From the NCBI GenBank assembly GCA_026122225.1, contig JANEZZ010002202.1:372001-436000 (forward strand): a stretch of 64,000 bases of DNA. The letters are read 5' to 3'. The notes beneath the pieces were generated by a model, which was not told the DNA's origin, did not search any database, and saw nothing but the letters and a program-made list of their open reading frames with translations. Position numbers and translations under genes: made by a program. This document shows, in pieces, positions 11,998-22,932 of this stretch. Positions within the stretch are counted from its first letter, which is position 1. Every line of letters starts with the position of its first letter. This DNA is from Heloderma charlesbogerti (taxonomy: Eukaryota; Chordata; Lepidosauria; Squamata; Helodermatidae).

Positions 11998-12442
11998 TAG
12001 GGATGTGCATACAAGCAAAACTCGAACATATCCAAGTTCTCCAAATTCCACCTTGAAGGTCGTTCCATCTCGTGTCTATACCATATTGTGATCTTTGTTT
12101 TTGGGGGGGTTTTGTATGAAAAGTCATGTGTATTTTCATGTGTATTTTTCTAAATGTATGCATCAATTGTGTGCATCTCTGGAATATATGCATTCTTCTT
12201 CCATTAATTAAGGCTTGTTTGTAAGCATTTTTCGAAAGTATGTGTTTTTCATGTGCGTTTTTAAAAAGTACACATGTTGTCAAGCACATATTTTTTGGTC
12301 CGCATTTCACACAGCAAGCTCAGAAATGTACGAACTTTGAACACAGATTACGTTTGAGTCTGTCTGTGTTCAGTTCAGTAGGTGTGAACTGGAGTAAATC
12401 CTGATCAGAACGGAACTGAAAGAAATTTATCATACATTCCTA
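11998..12442. mobile_element. hAT-like MITE, TAGGGATGTGCA end
   Basis: The left end TAGGGATGTGCA is hAT-type. The right end is less certain ('catacattccta' at 12431-12442). The interior is AT-rich with mirrored 'tgtgt/tgcat' runs. The 8-bp flanks (agccagaa / aaccgtcc) do not match, so the right boundary is tentative. Confidence 0.45.
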
Positions 12443-12627
12443 AACCGTCCAGCCTGATGCAATGTCTTATTGGATTTTTAGCTTTGCTTCTCTCTGTATA
12501 CATACACTAGAGATGGGTGGTGCAAAATACTATTGGCAGAGGTCATACTGTGCCACGCCAATTAATTTTTCTTTGTAAGCCACTAGTTGGAAGTCCTTTT
12601 TTCTGGCAAACTATGTCAAGGTAACAT

Positions 12628-12828
12628 TAGGAACATAGCAACATAGGAACATAGCAACTTCTACTGGGTCAGACCATTGGTCCATCTAGCCCAGTATCAT
12701 CGACACTGACTGGCAGCAGCTCTCCAAGGTTTCAGACAGAAGGTTTTCCTGCCCTACCTGGAGATGCTGGGGATCAAACCTGGGACCTTCTACATGCAAA
12801 GCAGGTGTTCTGTCAATGAGCTGCAGCT
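12628..12828 (-). repeat. tRNA-derived SINE (minus strand), second copy
   Basis: B box GGTTTGATCCC (complement of 12770-12780) and degenerate A box AGCTCATTGAC (complement of 12812-12822). The 3' side ends in a duplicated 'ggaacatagcaa' motif. Same family as 11198-11384 but more complete at the 3' end. Confidence 0.75.
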
Positions 12829-13168
12829 TTGTGTGAACCAAGCATTCCAAAGCTGTCCCATTGGGAGACATCACTGCTCCCGCTCTGACCCCACCACCTC
12901 TCACTGTTTATGCTTAAATATTCCAGTCTATGGGAAGGAGATAGACAGACAGAGAGGACAATGAGGTTGAGTCCCGTACAAAGGAGAGGATGAAGGCTTC
13001 TGTGTTCATCTTGCCCCACATGTTCCTGCCTCAAGCTTTCCCTCCCTCCTTATTCTAAATTCAAGCTGTTCTGGGAATTTTGGGCTAGTTCCAAAAATGG
13101 CCTGTGGGAAGATTGGAGAGAAGGAAGAAATGGGTGAATATGAAAGAAGGAGTGAAGTCTTTCTACTC
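12829..13168. other. Unique DNA, nothing recognised
   Basis: No supported feature. Confidence 0.4.
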
Positions 13169-13176
13169 ATTGGGGC

Positions 13177-13667
13177 TAGGGATGTCGCAGGTGTCTGGCT
13201 GAGGATTGAGGCTTGGTGACTGGCTCAGCCCACTGGATGCCAGTCTGCAATTCCCCATGCTTGCCCAACTGGGTACGCACCATGTCGGGCAAGTGCAGGG
13301 ATCCCTGATCCCCCACTGGTCCACAAAATGGCAGCTTGACTGTTTTCTTAAAGGCTGATTTTATACAAATTGTGGCTGCAAAGTGCCCATTTATGGAAGA
13401 TTACAGGCATAAATGGCCATTTATGTCTGTAAGCTCACATTAATGGCCACTTTACAGCCACCATTTGCATAAAATTGGCTTTTACAAAAAAGATTGAACC
13501 ACCATTTTTATGCAAAATGGAAACTCGGTGGGGGATCAGGCAGCCGCATATCACTTGCTGGGCACTCACGGACAACACAGTGCCTCACCCCACGTGCGGA
13601 GCAGGGGTGGTGGGTGGGGGTGGCGAGTGGCACGTGACCTTGTCCATGGTGAGTTCACCCATCCCTA
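13177..13667 (-). mobile_element. hAT MITE (family 2) with perfect 8-bp TSD
   Basis: Starts TAGGGATG and ends CACCCATCCCTA, flanked by attggggc at 13169-13176 and again at 13668-13675 (8/8). Read on the minus strand it begins TAGGGATGGGTGAACTCACC. That is the left end of 19618-20011, 28758-29710 and 35224-36031, so this copy is inverted relative to them. The interior has mirrored 'ataaatggcc' stretches. No coding capacity. Confidence 0.88.
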
Positions 13668-13675
13668 ATTGGGGC

Positions 13676-14334
13676 ACTCCTTTCTCAGGGCCAGACACTT
13701 CAGACATTTCAAAAAGCTTCTCTCCACATAAGCTGTTTTTATATGGAGAATGTAGTATGTGTCCTAGTGTAGTCAAAGCTTTCCAGAGAACACTCCCATG
13801 ATTCTATTGGATGAAAAATATGCTGCTGCCATCCCAGAAGTCACCACCAGGAAACTGCATGTGTGGTATTTCCCCATTATTTTATCTATATGACTGCATA
13901 CCCGGAAATAATTGGGTGTGTTTTGTTGAAGAACTTTTTAAAAAATGTGTGAACTGACCTGTGGCTTAAGTGACATATATGAAATTCTGTTATTTTTTCC
14001 TTGACTGTTTTACTTGTACGGTTAAGTAGCTGTGACTCTCTGAGATGAGGAAATGTGCAGAGAGGCTGCTTAACCTTTTTCATTCAGTCTTTTTCCAGCT
14101 TAACATTACCCTGCTTTTTTGCTCTTGGAGAGAAAAGGTATGAGATTCTCCAGTCTTTTCACTATGGCCGGGGGATAAAATTGTCCAGTTCACACTTTAA
14201 TGCAAATTTAATTTAACATTTTCAAACCAATATGTGAACTGAAACTCAATTATCCTTTGAAATTTCCACTTCTCTGAACTTTGCAATAAAATTCATACAA
14301 AAGTCTATATATATATTGGGGGGAATAACATTCA
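13676..14334. other. Unique DNA, nothing recognised
   Basis: No supported gene or repeat. Confidence 0.4.
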
Positions 14335-14460
14335 AAATTTATTTATTTACAATATTTATATGCTGCTCCACATCAAAAGATTTCGGTATGGTGAACAGCA
14401 AAGATAAAAGAATACAACACCATGTTAAAACAATTAGAACATTTTAAAAACAAACAAGTT
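14335..14460 (-). repeat. L2-type LINE 3' tail (minus strand)
   Basis: Begins with an (ATTT)n run and 'atatgctgctccacatc', the reverse of an L2 3' UTR and tail. Confidence 0.45.
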
Positions 14461-14479
14461 CTGCATTATATTAGGAAAA

Positions 14480-14697
14480 CTGCTTGCTAATATGTGTATG
14501 TTAGGCAAAAATGTATACAAAAATACATATATTTGGAGAAATGTGCACAAAAATGCTTGTGAATGCATTTTTTTAAAAACCTCAAAGTTTTGGATGAACT
14601 GAACTGAAGACTGGATAAATTCTCAAAGTTCAAAGTTCAAGACTGGGAAAATGAGAAACTGAGAGAAATCAAAATTGACAGATTCACCCCTCCCTAC
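14480..14697. mobile_element. hAT-like MITE remnant
   Basis: Ends GATTCACCCCTCCCTA and contains 'aaatgtgcacaaaaatgc', resembling the interiors of 11998-12442 and 40302-40678. The left terminus is not identifiable. Confidence 0.35.
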
Positions 14698-16262
14698 TTT
14701 TCATCCTGTGGGTGAAAAGTCAGCTTGGGGTGGGCAATCTCAAACTAAAAAATGACCAGAAGGGAAAAAGTTGCCACTTTCTTCTGCTCAGATGCAAAGC
14801 CTCACAGAAAACCATATAATGTGAGCCTCACCTTCCCTAGTATATCGAGACACTTCAGGCAGGGTTAAGATGTGGGAGTGAAAGAGGACTCTGGCAACTA
14901 AGAATCTTGGCAACATTCCTGGGGAAGCCAGGAGCACTGGCTTGCCAAGGCCAGTTTAAGTTCATTGTATTCCCTTTTCTTGGTTCCTGTCACAATGAAG
15001 CAGCAATTGTGAGAGGTGCGGATACTCTGTAAGTGAATAAAGAAGGTACTTAAGGTGAAGGACACTCTTTGAGATAACTCCAGGTCTATAAGCAGCTAAA
15101 TAGTTATTAAATGCTGAGGAGGAGTTTCTGTAGCTAGCAAGTTATGATTACTTAGCTCTTTTTAATGCATATGCAAACATTCTTTTTTTGCATGCATATA
15201 ATATATAATATATATCTTTCTAGAGTACTACAGCCAGTATTTTGGCTGTTAGATACCTTTTCCACTCTGCAAGGAATGCTCACAGCCTCATGCTGTGCAT
15301 GTTTACTTGGAAGTTAGAACATATGAAGAGCCCTGTGGAATCAGACCAAAGGACTAGCAATAGGGCTGGCTCAAGACAATTTGCGGAATGGCTCCCTCGT
15401 TCATTCTGCGGTGGATGAACTGGGGCCACTCACTAGGATTGCTGTGCACTCTGGGAAGGAAAAGAGGAGGAACTGCAGCTTAACCTTATGAGGTGGCTGA
15501 GGGTTTTCCATGTTTTCCTTGCTTTTTTTTTTTTTAACTGAAAACAAAAAGCCCTGCACTGCTCACCACTGGCCACACTTCCCAGAATGCCTTGCAAGCA
15601 ACATGATGCAACATGATATGGCATCACTCCCATAGCATTTATGCAGCCAGCAGCGAGCTGCAGAGAGAGACGCATGTTGCTGGCAGGCTTTTTAACCCAT
15701 TAGGTTAAATAAGGTAAGCAGCTGCTATCTCCGCCATCATTGAAATTTCAGAGAAATATCTTCCCGGTCTTTTTGGAGGGGGTAGTTTAATTTCATGCAC
15801 CCAACAAATGCCACTCCCCTTTGCAATGAGGGGCAGCTCTAGCTGCAACCACTGCTGCTTTCAAGATGACTCCTGCCAGAGCAAACAAGAAATGGCTTCT
15901 TTGCAAAGATAGTTGCAAGTGGTGATGACTTTCTGATGAATGTGGGGTGGTGGATAGCTTATCCTTGTTTTCCTTCCTGGAGAAAGGGGAAGGTGGGCGA
16001 AGGTCACAATCCTGTGCACAGTTACACAGGAGGAAGCACCACAGAACACAGTGGAACTTACTAGAATTGGATTGTAACCAAGTAGTCTCACACACACTCT
16101 CTATGGTTCTTTCGCCTCCCGCATATGGCATTTATGGGAGGCTTCATGGCCACAAACACAATTTATAAGGTACATCTGTAAGGAGCCAGGGATAAAGGTA
16201 TCTGAACGACTGCCTTATCCCAGAAGAACCTGCCCTTTTACCAAGGCTGCATTCATCTGCAC
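14698..16262. other. Mostly unique DNA
   Basis: A 45-bp SINE 3' scrap lies at about 15310-15355 ('ttagaacatatgaagagccc'). A T11-12 run near 15523 and otherwise unrecognised sequence. No gene supported. Confidence 0.4.
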
Positions 16263-16398
16263 TAGCCTTCCCAAATGTGGTGCCCTCTATAAGTTTTTGA
16301 GTATAGCCCCTGTCAGTCCCAGCCAGCATACCCAATGGTCAGGGATGATGGGACTTATAGTCCAAAACATATGGAGAGCACCAGCTTTGGGGAGGCTA
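16263..16398. repeat. Palindromic MITE-like repeat, second copy
   Basis: Same family as 759-894: AGCCTTCCCAAA at the left against GGGGAGGCT at the right, with 'gtccaaaacatatggagagcacc' features of the right arm. Confidence 0.6.
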
Positions 16399-16469
16399 CT
16401 ACACACACTGATCTGAGAGCACGCCCCATTGAACACCAGGGGTGTCACCAGGCAAGTCAATATTCATCA

Positions 16470-16820
16470 CATTTCACTGTAACATCTTCATCAGAGGCTC
16501 TGCTCTGGGTACCCCCATCTTCTGAGGTTTAATGGAGACAAAGCCTTCTCAGATGGGGCAATGTGAGCTCAGAACAATCATCCCCAAGAAGGTGTGCCTA
16601 GTGCCTATGCTGCTGGTCTCCTGTAGATGCCAGGTAAAAATACTTTATTTTCCTTTTCCTTTCTTAATTGAGTTTTCTTGCTACTGTTTTTATAACTATT
16701 AAAAGTTAGTCTTAGACTGTAGTTTTTATCTTTATGGGGTTTTTTATGATTGTATTTTAATGTTAGCTGCCTTGGACATTTACTTGGAAAAGTGGGAAAA
16801 ATATATCAAATCAAGATTAA
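16470..16820 (+). pseudogene. L2 LINE 3' remnant
   Basis: The segment 'ggagacaaagccttctcagat...gaaggtgtgcctagtgcct' corresponds to the conserved L2 C-terminal block (RAFSVVAPTLWNSLP in the intact frame at 38352-39659), but is frame-broken here. It is followed by an AT-rich 3' UTR with 'agctgccttggacatttact'. Confidence 0.6.
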
Positions 16821-17017
16821 AAATGACAACCTTGAAAACAAGTATAAAGATATGCACATTAAGAATTACAAAATTGTCTCACAATGAATAACTGTGAGAA
16901 TAAAGAATAATTGTGAGAATAAATTGCGAGAATAAAGTCTCACAATGTCAGGGTTGAATGTTTATGTTGATTTCATGGCAATAGATTTGCTCCGCTAATC
17001 ACTTGAATAAAAAGTTA

Positions 17018-17236
17018 CTAAGGGCGCAATCCTATGCATGTTTAGACAGAGAAAAGGCCTACAATTCCCAGCATTCCCTAGCCAGGGGAATGCTGGGGGC
17101 TGTAGGCCTTTTATCTGTCTAAACATGCATAGGATTGCGCCCTAAAGGGGCAACCTGGGGATTGGTTGGCTGGGGAATGCTGGGAGTTGTAGGCCTTTTC
17201 TCTGTCTAAACATGCATCGGATTGCACCCTTCTTCA
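17018..17236. repeat. Three-armed foldback repeat
   Basis: An almost perfect inverted repeat: GGGCGCAATCCTATGCATG at about 17025 mirrors CATGCATAGGATTGCGCCC at about 17138, around a centre at 'tagcca'. A third arm (17153-17234) repeats the right arm in the same orientation and ends GCATCGGATTGCACCCTT. Related fragments are at 37790-37880 and 61312-61400. Confidence 0.75.
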
Positions 17237-17474
17237 GTCCCTTCTGAAGTAGAAAATAAACATCCAGTTGCATTTCACAATGCATTAAATATTATGGATC
17301 AAGGTTTCTATTCTTAAAGGTACTGTGACTGCCTTTACAAGAGACTGTTAAATCTGGGTTCGTATTTTGGGTATCTGCATTATGATGTCAAAAAACAGCA
17401 TACGTCAAATCAGCATATGAACATTCATATGTTAACATCTGGATGTGGTTGCACGTGCGTAGCTTGGGGGATGC

Positions 17475-17811
17475 TCATCCAACTCCAGGCACCATCAAGA
17501 GGGCATTCCCACTCGGTCTTAATATCTGGGCAGGCACATAAGGGTGAAGGCGCTCCATCAGGTAATTGGGTTCTAAGCCATTTAGGGCTTCACATGTCAG
17601 CATAAGCACCTTGAACTTGGCTTGGTAGCTTATCGGCAGGCAGTGCAATTCTTTCGGAACTGGTGTAATATGTTCCTGGTGGGCTGTCCCACACTGCAGT
17701 GTAGCCATGGTGTTTTGCGGTAGCTGAAGCTTCCAGGCCAAATTTAGGCACCTCATGTGAAGTGTACTGCAGACAGTAGTTCAATCTTGGAGTTACCAGT
17801 GCATGGATCAC
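17475..17811 (-). pseudogene. L2 LINE C-terminal remnant
   Basis: Minus-strand frames show HITPVPKELHCLPISYQAKF and a KFKVLMLTCEALNGLEP-like run. They are clearly homologous to the C-terminal region of the L2 frame at 38352-39659 (HITPVLKELHWLP, FKVLVLTFKTLYGSGP). The upstream 'MIHALVTPRLNYC' is in another frame, so at least one frameshift has occurred. Fragment only. Confidence 0.8.
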
Positions 17812-18134
17812 TGTGGCCAGGCTATCCCAGACTGCTCATGCTATAGCTGGTATATCTACCGAAGCTGGGGAAAAGCTCCCTTTGCTGTGCAGGCCATTTG
17901 TGCCTCCATGGACAGTTACTGTTTTCACACACTTTGAAATACATTCATCATCATTTTCTGGCATGGGGGTGACCACCAAACCTGGTTATTTCATAGGTGT
18001 GGGCAGATGAGGTGTCCCTAATCTACTCTGGAAATAATCTGTGGGAAGCCACTTTAATTCCCCCAGATGTCCTCTGGCTACCCAAAAATACCTGGACCAG
18101 TTCAAGCCCATAGACCCTATTGTGTGGTAATTTC

Positions 18135-18260
18135 CACATTTATTTATTTAAGGAATTTCTTGCCCATTTTTTATTATAAAATACTCTCAAAGTGGGGTAC
18201 AAACTATAAAACCCTGTAAAATAATAGAGCATTGACTAAAAAAAATATTCAAACAGGGAG
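18135..18260 (-). repeat. L2-type 3' tail (minus strand)
   Basis: 'atttatttatttaaggaatttcttgcccattttttattataaaatactctcaaagtggggtac' is the reverse of an L2-like 3' UTR. Confidence 0.45.
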
Positions 18261-18308
18261 AACAGGCAACTTCCCTAATTCCATACTTGGGAACCACCTA
18301 TCCACAGT

Positions 18309-18688
18309 TAGGGATGTCAGAGAAATACACAATGGAATGAAATGAGTTTGGATTTCTATGAATCTGACCCCCGTCCCCGATTTTGCAGTGCACTGTTTTT
18401 TTCCGAGATGCATGGATTTCCTGGACATGTGGACTGTTTTTTTAAAAAAACTTTCTGGAATTTTACACAAATTTAGTCATAAAAATATATTAAAATAAAA
18501 ACCACTGGCTGAAACTGTGCATTTTCCCCCTAGTCTAAAGCATGAAATTATTCACTGGGGGGGATTTACTCATTTGGGGGAGGGGATTTGTGCGAATTCA
18601 GGAAACTGGAAAAAATCCAGTTCCATCATTAAGCAGATGATGGAATGAATGGCACCCGACAATCCATGAAATGCAGATTGAACAGATG
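18309..18688 (+). mobile_element. hAT MITE (family 3), right terminus lost
   Basis: The left end is TAGGGATGTCAGAGAAA. The body matches 36452-36856 ('atgag[ct]ttggatttct', 'gattttgcagtgca', 'atggaatgaatggcacc[ct]gac'). The left flank tccacagt (18301-18308) recurs as tccacaat at 18689-18696 (7/8), although the right CATCCCTA is missing. Confidence 0.65.
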
Positions 18689-18696
18689 TCCACAAT

Positions 18697-19609
18697 GTAT
18701 CCATCTTGTCAGGTGTCACCCTCAGCTTATTGGCCCTCCATGGGAGGACTGCCCCTTCTAATGAGTCATGCAACACTGTGGTGAACCAGCATAGGTGGTG
18801 AAGATGTAGCAATGATATGAAGTCATGCAGGCCTATCAGGGGCATCGTCGGGATTCATTGTGGTCTGGACAATCTGAGATCCTATGTATTTATGGGAAGC
18901 TGCCCCCACCCCCCATACGTTATCTGGAGTCCCTACTCTGATTTAGAATTTGCTGACAACTCTGTTAGAATTCTGTGTTTCTTTATGGCTAAAATAGTGA
19001 TTGGGGCCTAGGATGCACTTTGTAAATATTTTAAGTCCCATCTGTTCACAGGAGCAGGAGAATGTTCATCCAATAAATCATTTGAACACATAGCCCTGAG
19101 AAATAAGGCTATCACCTCAATTTTAAATAATTCTCATATTGCAGCTGTGTCAAACATAAAATACCATTCTTGCTGCCATTTGTGAAACTGTCCTTTGGCT
19201 ACCACTTACACAATGAATAAGTAGATGTTATTTTCAGTTTTGGAGCTACATCAAAATTTACAGATCAATGATCTATATGAAAGTCAAATATTTTATACTA
19301 AGGAGATAGGTATGGATAGAGCCATTCAAACTAAATAATCCCCTCTGGCTATTAATTGTATAACTATATTAGCAGAAAAAGGGGCATAAATGAAAAGGAA
19401 ATAAGAGGAAAGTAGCATGAGGAAGAGGGGGAAAGTGCTTAGCTGTAATGTCCCTTTTTTCCTGATTCTGTTCTCATAATGAGTCTACCTACCCTTCAGT
19501 ACGTGGGAGCTACATTGCTGAATAAGAGTAGAGATATTCAGCCGGTAAAGTTTCTCTTTACCATGTAGATTCAGGATTGATTGAGAGAAAACAGCCATGC
19601 ATCCTGAAC
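18697..19609. other. Unique DNA, nothing recognised
   Basis: No supported gene or repeat. Confidence 0.4.
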
Positions 19610-19617
19610 ATTGACAT

Positions 19618-20011
19618 TAGGGATGGGCGGACTCACCTCCATCTGGTCCCTTTAGGTGATCGCCAAGCCGCTGTCACTGCCCGCTCACATGAGCTGTGCT
19701 GCAGGAGCTAAAGGACAGCTTGGTGGCTGCCCCAGAAGTGCTGAGAGGCTGTCCGTCCCCTTACCAAGCTGCAGTTGTGTGCACAACTGCAGGTCTTGAT
19801 TACTTTCGCATATCTAAAGTTGCATCTATGGCTGCCTTAAAGGGACAATGACTCAAGTTTACAGGCGTAAGATTACAGGCATAAAGCGCTTCCTGCCGGT
19901 TGCTGAGCTGGCAAGTGAGCCCCCACAGCCCAGCAAGCAGGGTCCAGGTGGCTGGGGGTGGGGGGAGCCTGTTGGATGCCACCCCCTGCTTAGACTCCCA
20001 CACCATCCCTA
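19618..20011 (+). mobile_element. hAT MITE (family 2), 7/8 TSD
   Basis: Starts TAGGGATGGGCGGACTCACC and ends CACACCATCCCTA. Flanks are attgacat (19610-19617) and attgacag (20012-20019). The interior contains 'gattacaggcataaagcg', as in 13177-13667. No coding capacity. Confidence 0.82.
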
Positions 20012-20284
20012 ATTGACAGTTCTCTCTCAAAGGCCTTGGGTGTAGGCCTGTATTTGCTTTACTGTGGCCATTTATGAATCACCAAAAAAGAAGAAATGAA
20101 TCACTCACAAAAAAGAGAACAAAACAGGGCACAGATTTGCATAAAATTTTCATATGCTAATGTATATGTATAGATACACATTTAGAAATAATTATTATAA
20201 TTGGAATACATTACATCTCACCATAGTGTGGAAGGCTGTGACCAGATGGTCTGCGTGGCTGCCTGCCACCCAGGTGCTGTTAAT

Positions 20285-20400
20285 GGGAAACAGTTTATTT
20301 TATTTATTTATTTATGATTACATTTAAATCCTGCCTGTTTTCTTGTGGCTAACCTTTAAGCCCAAATTAGACAGGACACCTTGTCAAATAGATAACTGCC
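20285..20400 (-). repeat. L2-type 3' tail (minus strand)
   Basis: (TTTA)n followed by 'tgattacatttaaatcctgcc', the reverse of an L2-like 3' UTR. Confidence 0.45.
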
Positions 20401-20608
20401 TTCTATAAAAGAGGACACATGGCCACCCTATAATATAGATAGCTCCCATCTAAAATAGCTACTCAGTAGCAAACACACAGCTAGGGATGGCAGAGAATTC
20501 CACCACAGATTCCAGTGAGGCCTAATGCACTGGCATTCAGCCCCCCAGAATCCATGGCGGAATGGCCTCCTGCCCCCCCGCCCGTCCTGCGGAACCCCCC
20601 GGGACGAA

Positions 20609-20617
20609 GCTTACCTG
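20609..20617 (-). promoter_or_regulatory. Outward splice donor, copy B left arm
   Basis: Minus strand reads CAG|GTAAGC, pointing out of the element about 133 bp from the end. Function inferred. Confidence 0.45.
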
Positions 20618-21423
20618 TGGCGGATGTGACGGCTTCGGCGGTGGCACGGTGGCAGCGCGGTGCTGGCGGAAGGTGCAGCGGCAGAAGGTGTGGCAGCGGG
20701 GGCGGCGACGGTGGGGGCGGCAGGTGGGGCGGGGGCGGGGGTGGTGGAAAGGGCGTCAGCGGCAGAAGGGGCAGCAGCGGGGGTGGCAGCAGGGGTGGTG
20801 GTGGGGCAGCGGGGGTGGAGGCAGGAGGTGTGGCGGCAGCAGGCGGTGGCGGAAGGTGCGGCGGAACGGGCAGCGATGGCAGGTGCAGTGCCAGGGGCGG
20901 CAGGGGTGGCTCCGGCGCCGGGGGCGGGGGTGGCAGGTGCGGTAGGGGCGGCGGCAGGGGCGGCTGCTGCTGGGCGCAGTGAACGCAAATGGCGAGGGCT
21001 ACGGCAGCTGCCATTTGCGTTTGCTATTTTTAGCCATTCTAGCCTACGTAAATATTTACATAGGCTAGAACGGCTAAAAATAGTGAATGCAAATGGCGGC
21101 GGCCATAGCCGCCACCATTTGCGTATGAGTTTTTTTTTTTTACTTTGCCATGATAGGCTACGTAAATATTTACGTAGCCTATCACAGTTAAGTACAGGGA
21201 CGCAAACAGCGGCAGCTACGGCCGCCGCCATTTGCATCCCTGCTGCCCAGCGGCCAGATGTCCAGCTGCGGGTGGAGCCGGCCGGCGGCTCTGCAGAATC
21301 CCCGTGGAGCGGAGCCGGCTGGGCAGGATCCGGGGGGGAGGGACGGAGCGCCTCCTCCCCATCGAGGATTCTGTGGGGAGGGACGGAGCGCCTCCCGCCC
21401 CCACTGCAAAGCAGATCTGCGAA

Positions 21424-21432
21424 ATGGTAAGT
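21424..21432 (+). promoter_or_regulatory. Outward splice donor, copy B right arm
   Basis: Reads ATG|GTAAGT, 24 bp from the right end, pointing outward. Function inferred. Confidence 0.4.
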
Positions 21433-21458
21433 GGCTTTCGTACATCCCTACCACAGCA

Positions 21459-22150
21459 CATAACAAGGATATAAACATGAGGACCAGACCCAGATGCAGC
21501 TTTATCCCCACATCTACTCTGGAAACACTGGTAACCCACAATATTAGGGACTCATACAGTTGCTCTTCTTCCAATGTTATGCAGGCCATCTTCTATCAGC
21601 AATGCCCAGCTGCATTCTATGCAAGGCAAACAGGGCAGTTCCTAAAGAAAAGAAGAAATGGACACAAATCCGACATCAGAAATGGCAATATTCAGAAACC
21701 AGTGGGAGAACACTTTGGCCTCCCAAGACAATCTGTCACCAACCTTAAAGTAGTCATTATGGAGCAAAGGAACTTCAAAGGGAGATTAGAGCCAGAGACT
21801 GAGGATAATGGATTTTTATCATACTACATGTGCGAACTGGCTTACCTAGTGCTGGGATGTTTGTTATCAGCAACAACTGAACCATAAATGACCACTGTTG
21901 ATAATGTGATTGTCACCACCAGCACATTCTGCATTTAATTTCCTTCTGGTGTCACTGTTTACTATTCTCCCCAACACACATACATACATACAAACACACA
22001 CACGTGCGTGCACACGCCTATATGTACTGTATAAAAAGCTGACGCTCTCCATATTACCCCATGTATCCAATGAACTGGACTATAGTCCACAAAAGCTTAT
22101 ACCAGGATAAATTTGTCAGTCTTTAAGGTGCCACAAGACTCTTTGTTGTT
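21459..22150 (+). pseudogene. Penelope-like element 3' remnant (GIY-YIG end)
   Basis: The frame through 21600-21790 reads RQTGQFLKKRRNGHKSDI followed by KPVGEHFGLPRQSVTNL. This matches the second half of the GIY-YIG nuclease module at the C-terminus of PLE proteins (ETG-x-L-x-x-R-x-x-x-H, then KPV-x-x-HF). Reverse transcriptase blocks are not visible. It continues into a 3' region, 'aaagcttataccaggataaatttgtcag', ending near a TTGTTGTTT tail. Copy B abuts its 5' side. Inactive fragment; a different PLE lineage from the one at 33-37.6 kb. Confidence 0.65.
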
Positions 22151-22896
22151 TCAGTTTCATAGAATTGTTTTTTTGTGAATGGGCATTCCCCATGTCAGCC
22201 ATTTGTGACAGCAACCATGACACTTTCTCAAATTCCAGATGTGCCCACTGACCCCCAAAGAATGGAGACCCCTGGTTTAATGCATTGTTTTCCTTTAAAA
22301 AGTTTCCAGAGTATAATTGTGTGCTACAGATAAGATGGATGTGGCATGCTGGCTGCCACAGAAAACACTGGAGAATAATCTCTTGGGTGCTGCAGCTGAG
22401 GGCTGCCCAAGATTCAGAACTACTAGTTATGGTTTTCCCATTAGGTCAGTGTTCTTTACTGCAAGGCCTGTGGGCCACTGGTGGCTTCCAAACACCCCAC
22501 TGGTGTGTCCCCCCCCCCATGCTGTGGCTGCTGCCACTTTGCTTCCTGAGCAGGGAGAGTGCTTTGCAAGAGCAGGGCATGCTGGTTGTCAGCCGGGGCC
22601 CCTGCATGTGCAAAGGTCCTTCTCTCCCTGCAGAGGTGGCTGCTGCTGCTGGGGGAGGAAATACTGCAAGCTGGAGTTTCCAGTGCTGCAAGCTGGAAAG
22701 GGGCTTTTCTGAAGTTCTGAGGGCTTTAGAAAGGATGCTCTTCACAACACAAGCTTCCAGATGACACTGATCAGCTGGCAGGAGGCAAGGTGAGGGAAAG
22801 AGAAATAAGTCTAGCAGGGGGAGATGGAGAGATGAGCATGGAGATGGACAGAGTGGAAGGAAGGTGGAGGAAGGAAAAAACGGGGTGGAGAGGACA
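22151..22896. other. Unique DNA, no gene supported
   Basis: Moderately GC-rich, with overlapping open frames on both strands at 22285-22764. None shows a family signature and there are no clear splice signals. Confidence 0.35.
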
Positions 22897-22922
22897 GGCG
22901 GGAGTAGGGGTACACGAAAGCC

Positions 22923-22932
22923 ACTTACCTGG
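22923..22932 (-). promoter_or_regulatory. Outward splice donor, copy C left arm
   Basis: Minus strand reads CCAG|GTAAGT, 24 bp from the end, a perfect consensus. Function inferred. Confidence 0.5.

Larger units (their letters stand above)
20482..21450 (+). mobile_element. Palindromic hAT element, copy B (GC-rich)
   Basis: Left end TAGGGATGGCAGAGAATTCC (type 1); right end GGCTTTCGTACATCCCTA (type 2). Between the left donor and the core lies about 380 bp of almost pure GGC/GGCGG/GCAGCGG repeats (20630-21000), much richer than in the other copies. The core has mirrored GCAAATGGCGGC hairpins, a TAGCCTACGTAAATATTTAC hairpin near 21040-21075 and a GTGATAGGCTACGTAA-type hairpin near 21150-21186. 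Flanks cacacagc (20474-20481) and ccacagca agree only if one base was lost. Long open frames through the GC repeats are compositional artefacts. Confidence 0.8.

Noticed and set aside
20515..21430. Long open frames (155-256 codons, Gly/Ala- or Pro-rich) through copy B
   Set aside because: They arise on both strands and in several frames from GGC-type repeats in a palindromic transposon. There is no family signature.
22285..22764. Overlapping frames of 130-160 codons
   Set aside because: Two plus-strand frames and one minus-strand frame overlap with no homology recognised; moderate GC explains them.
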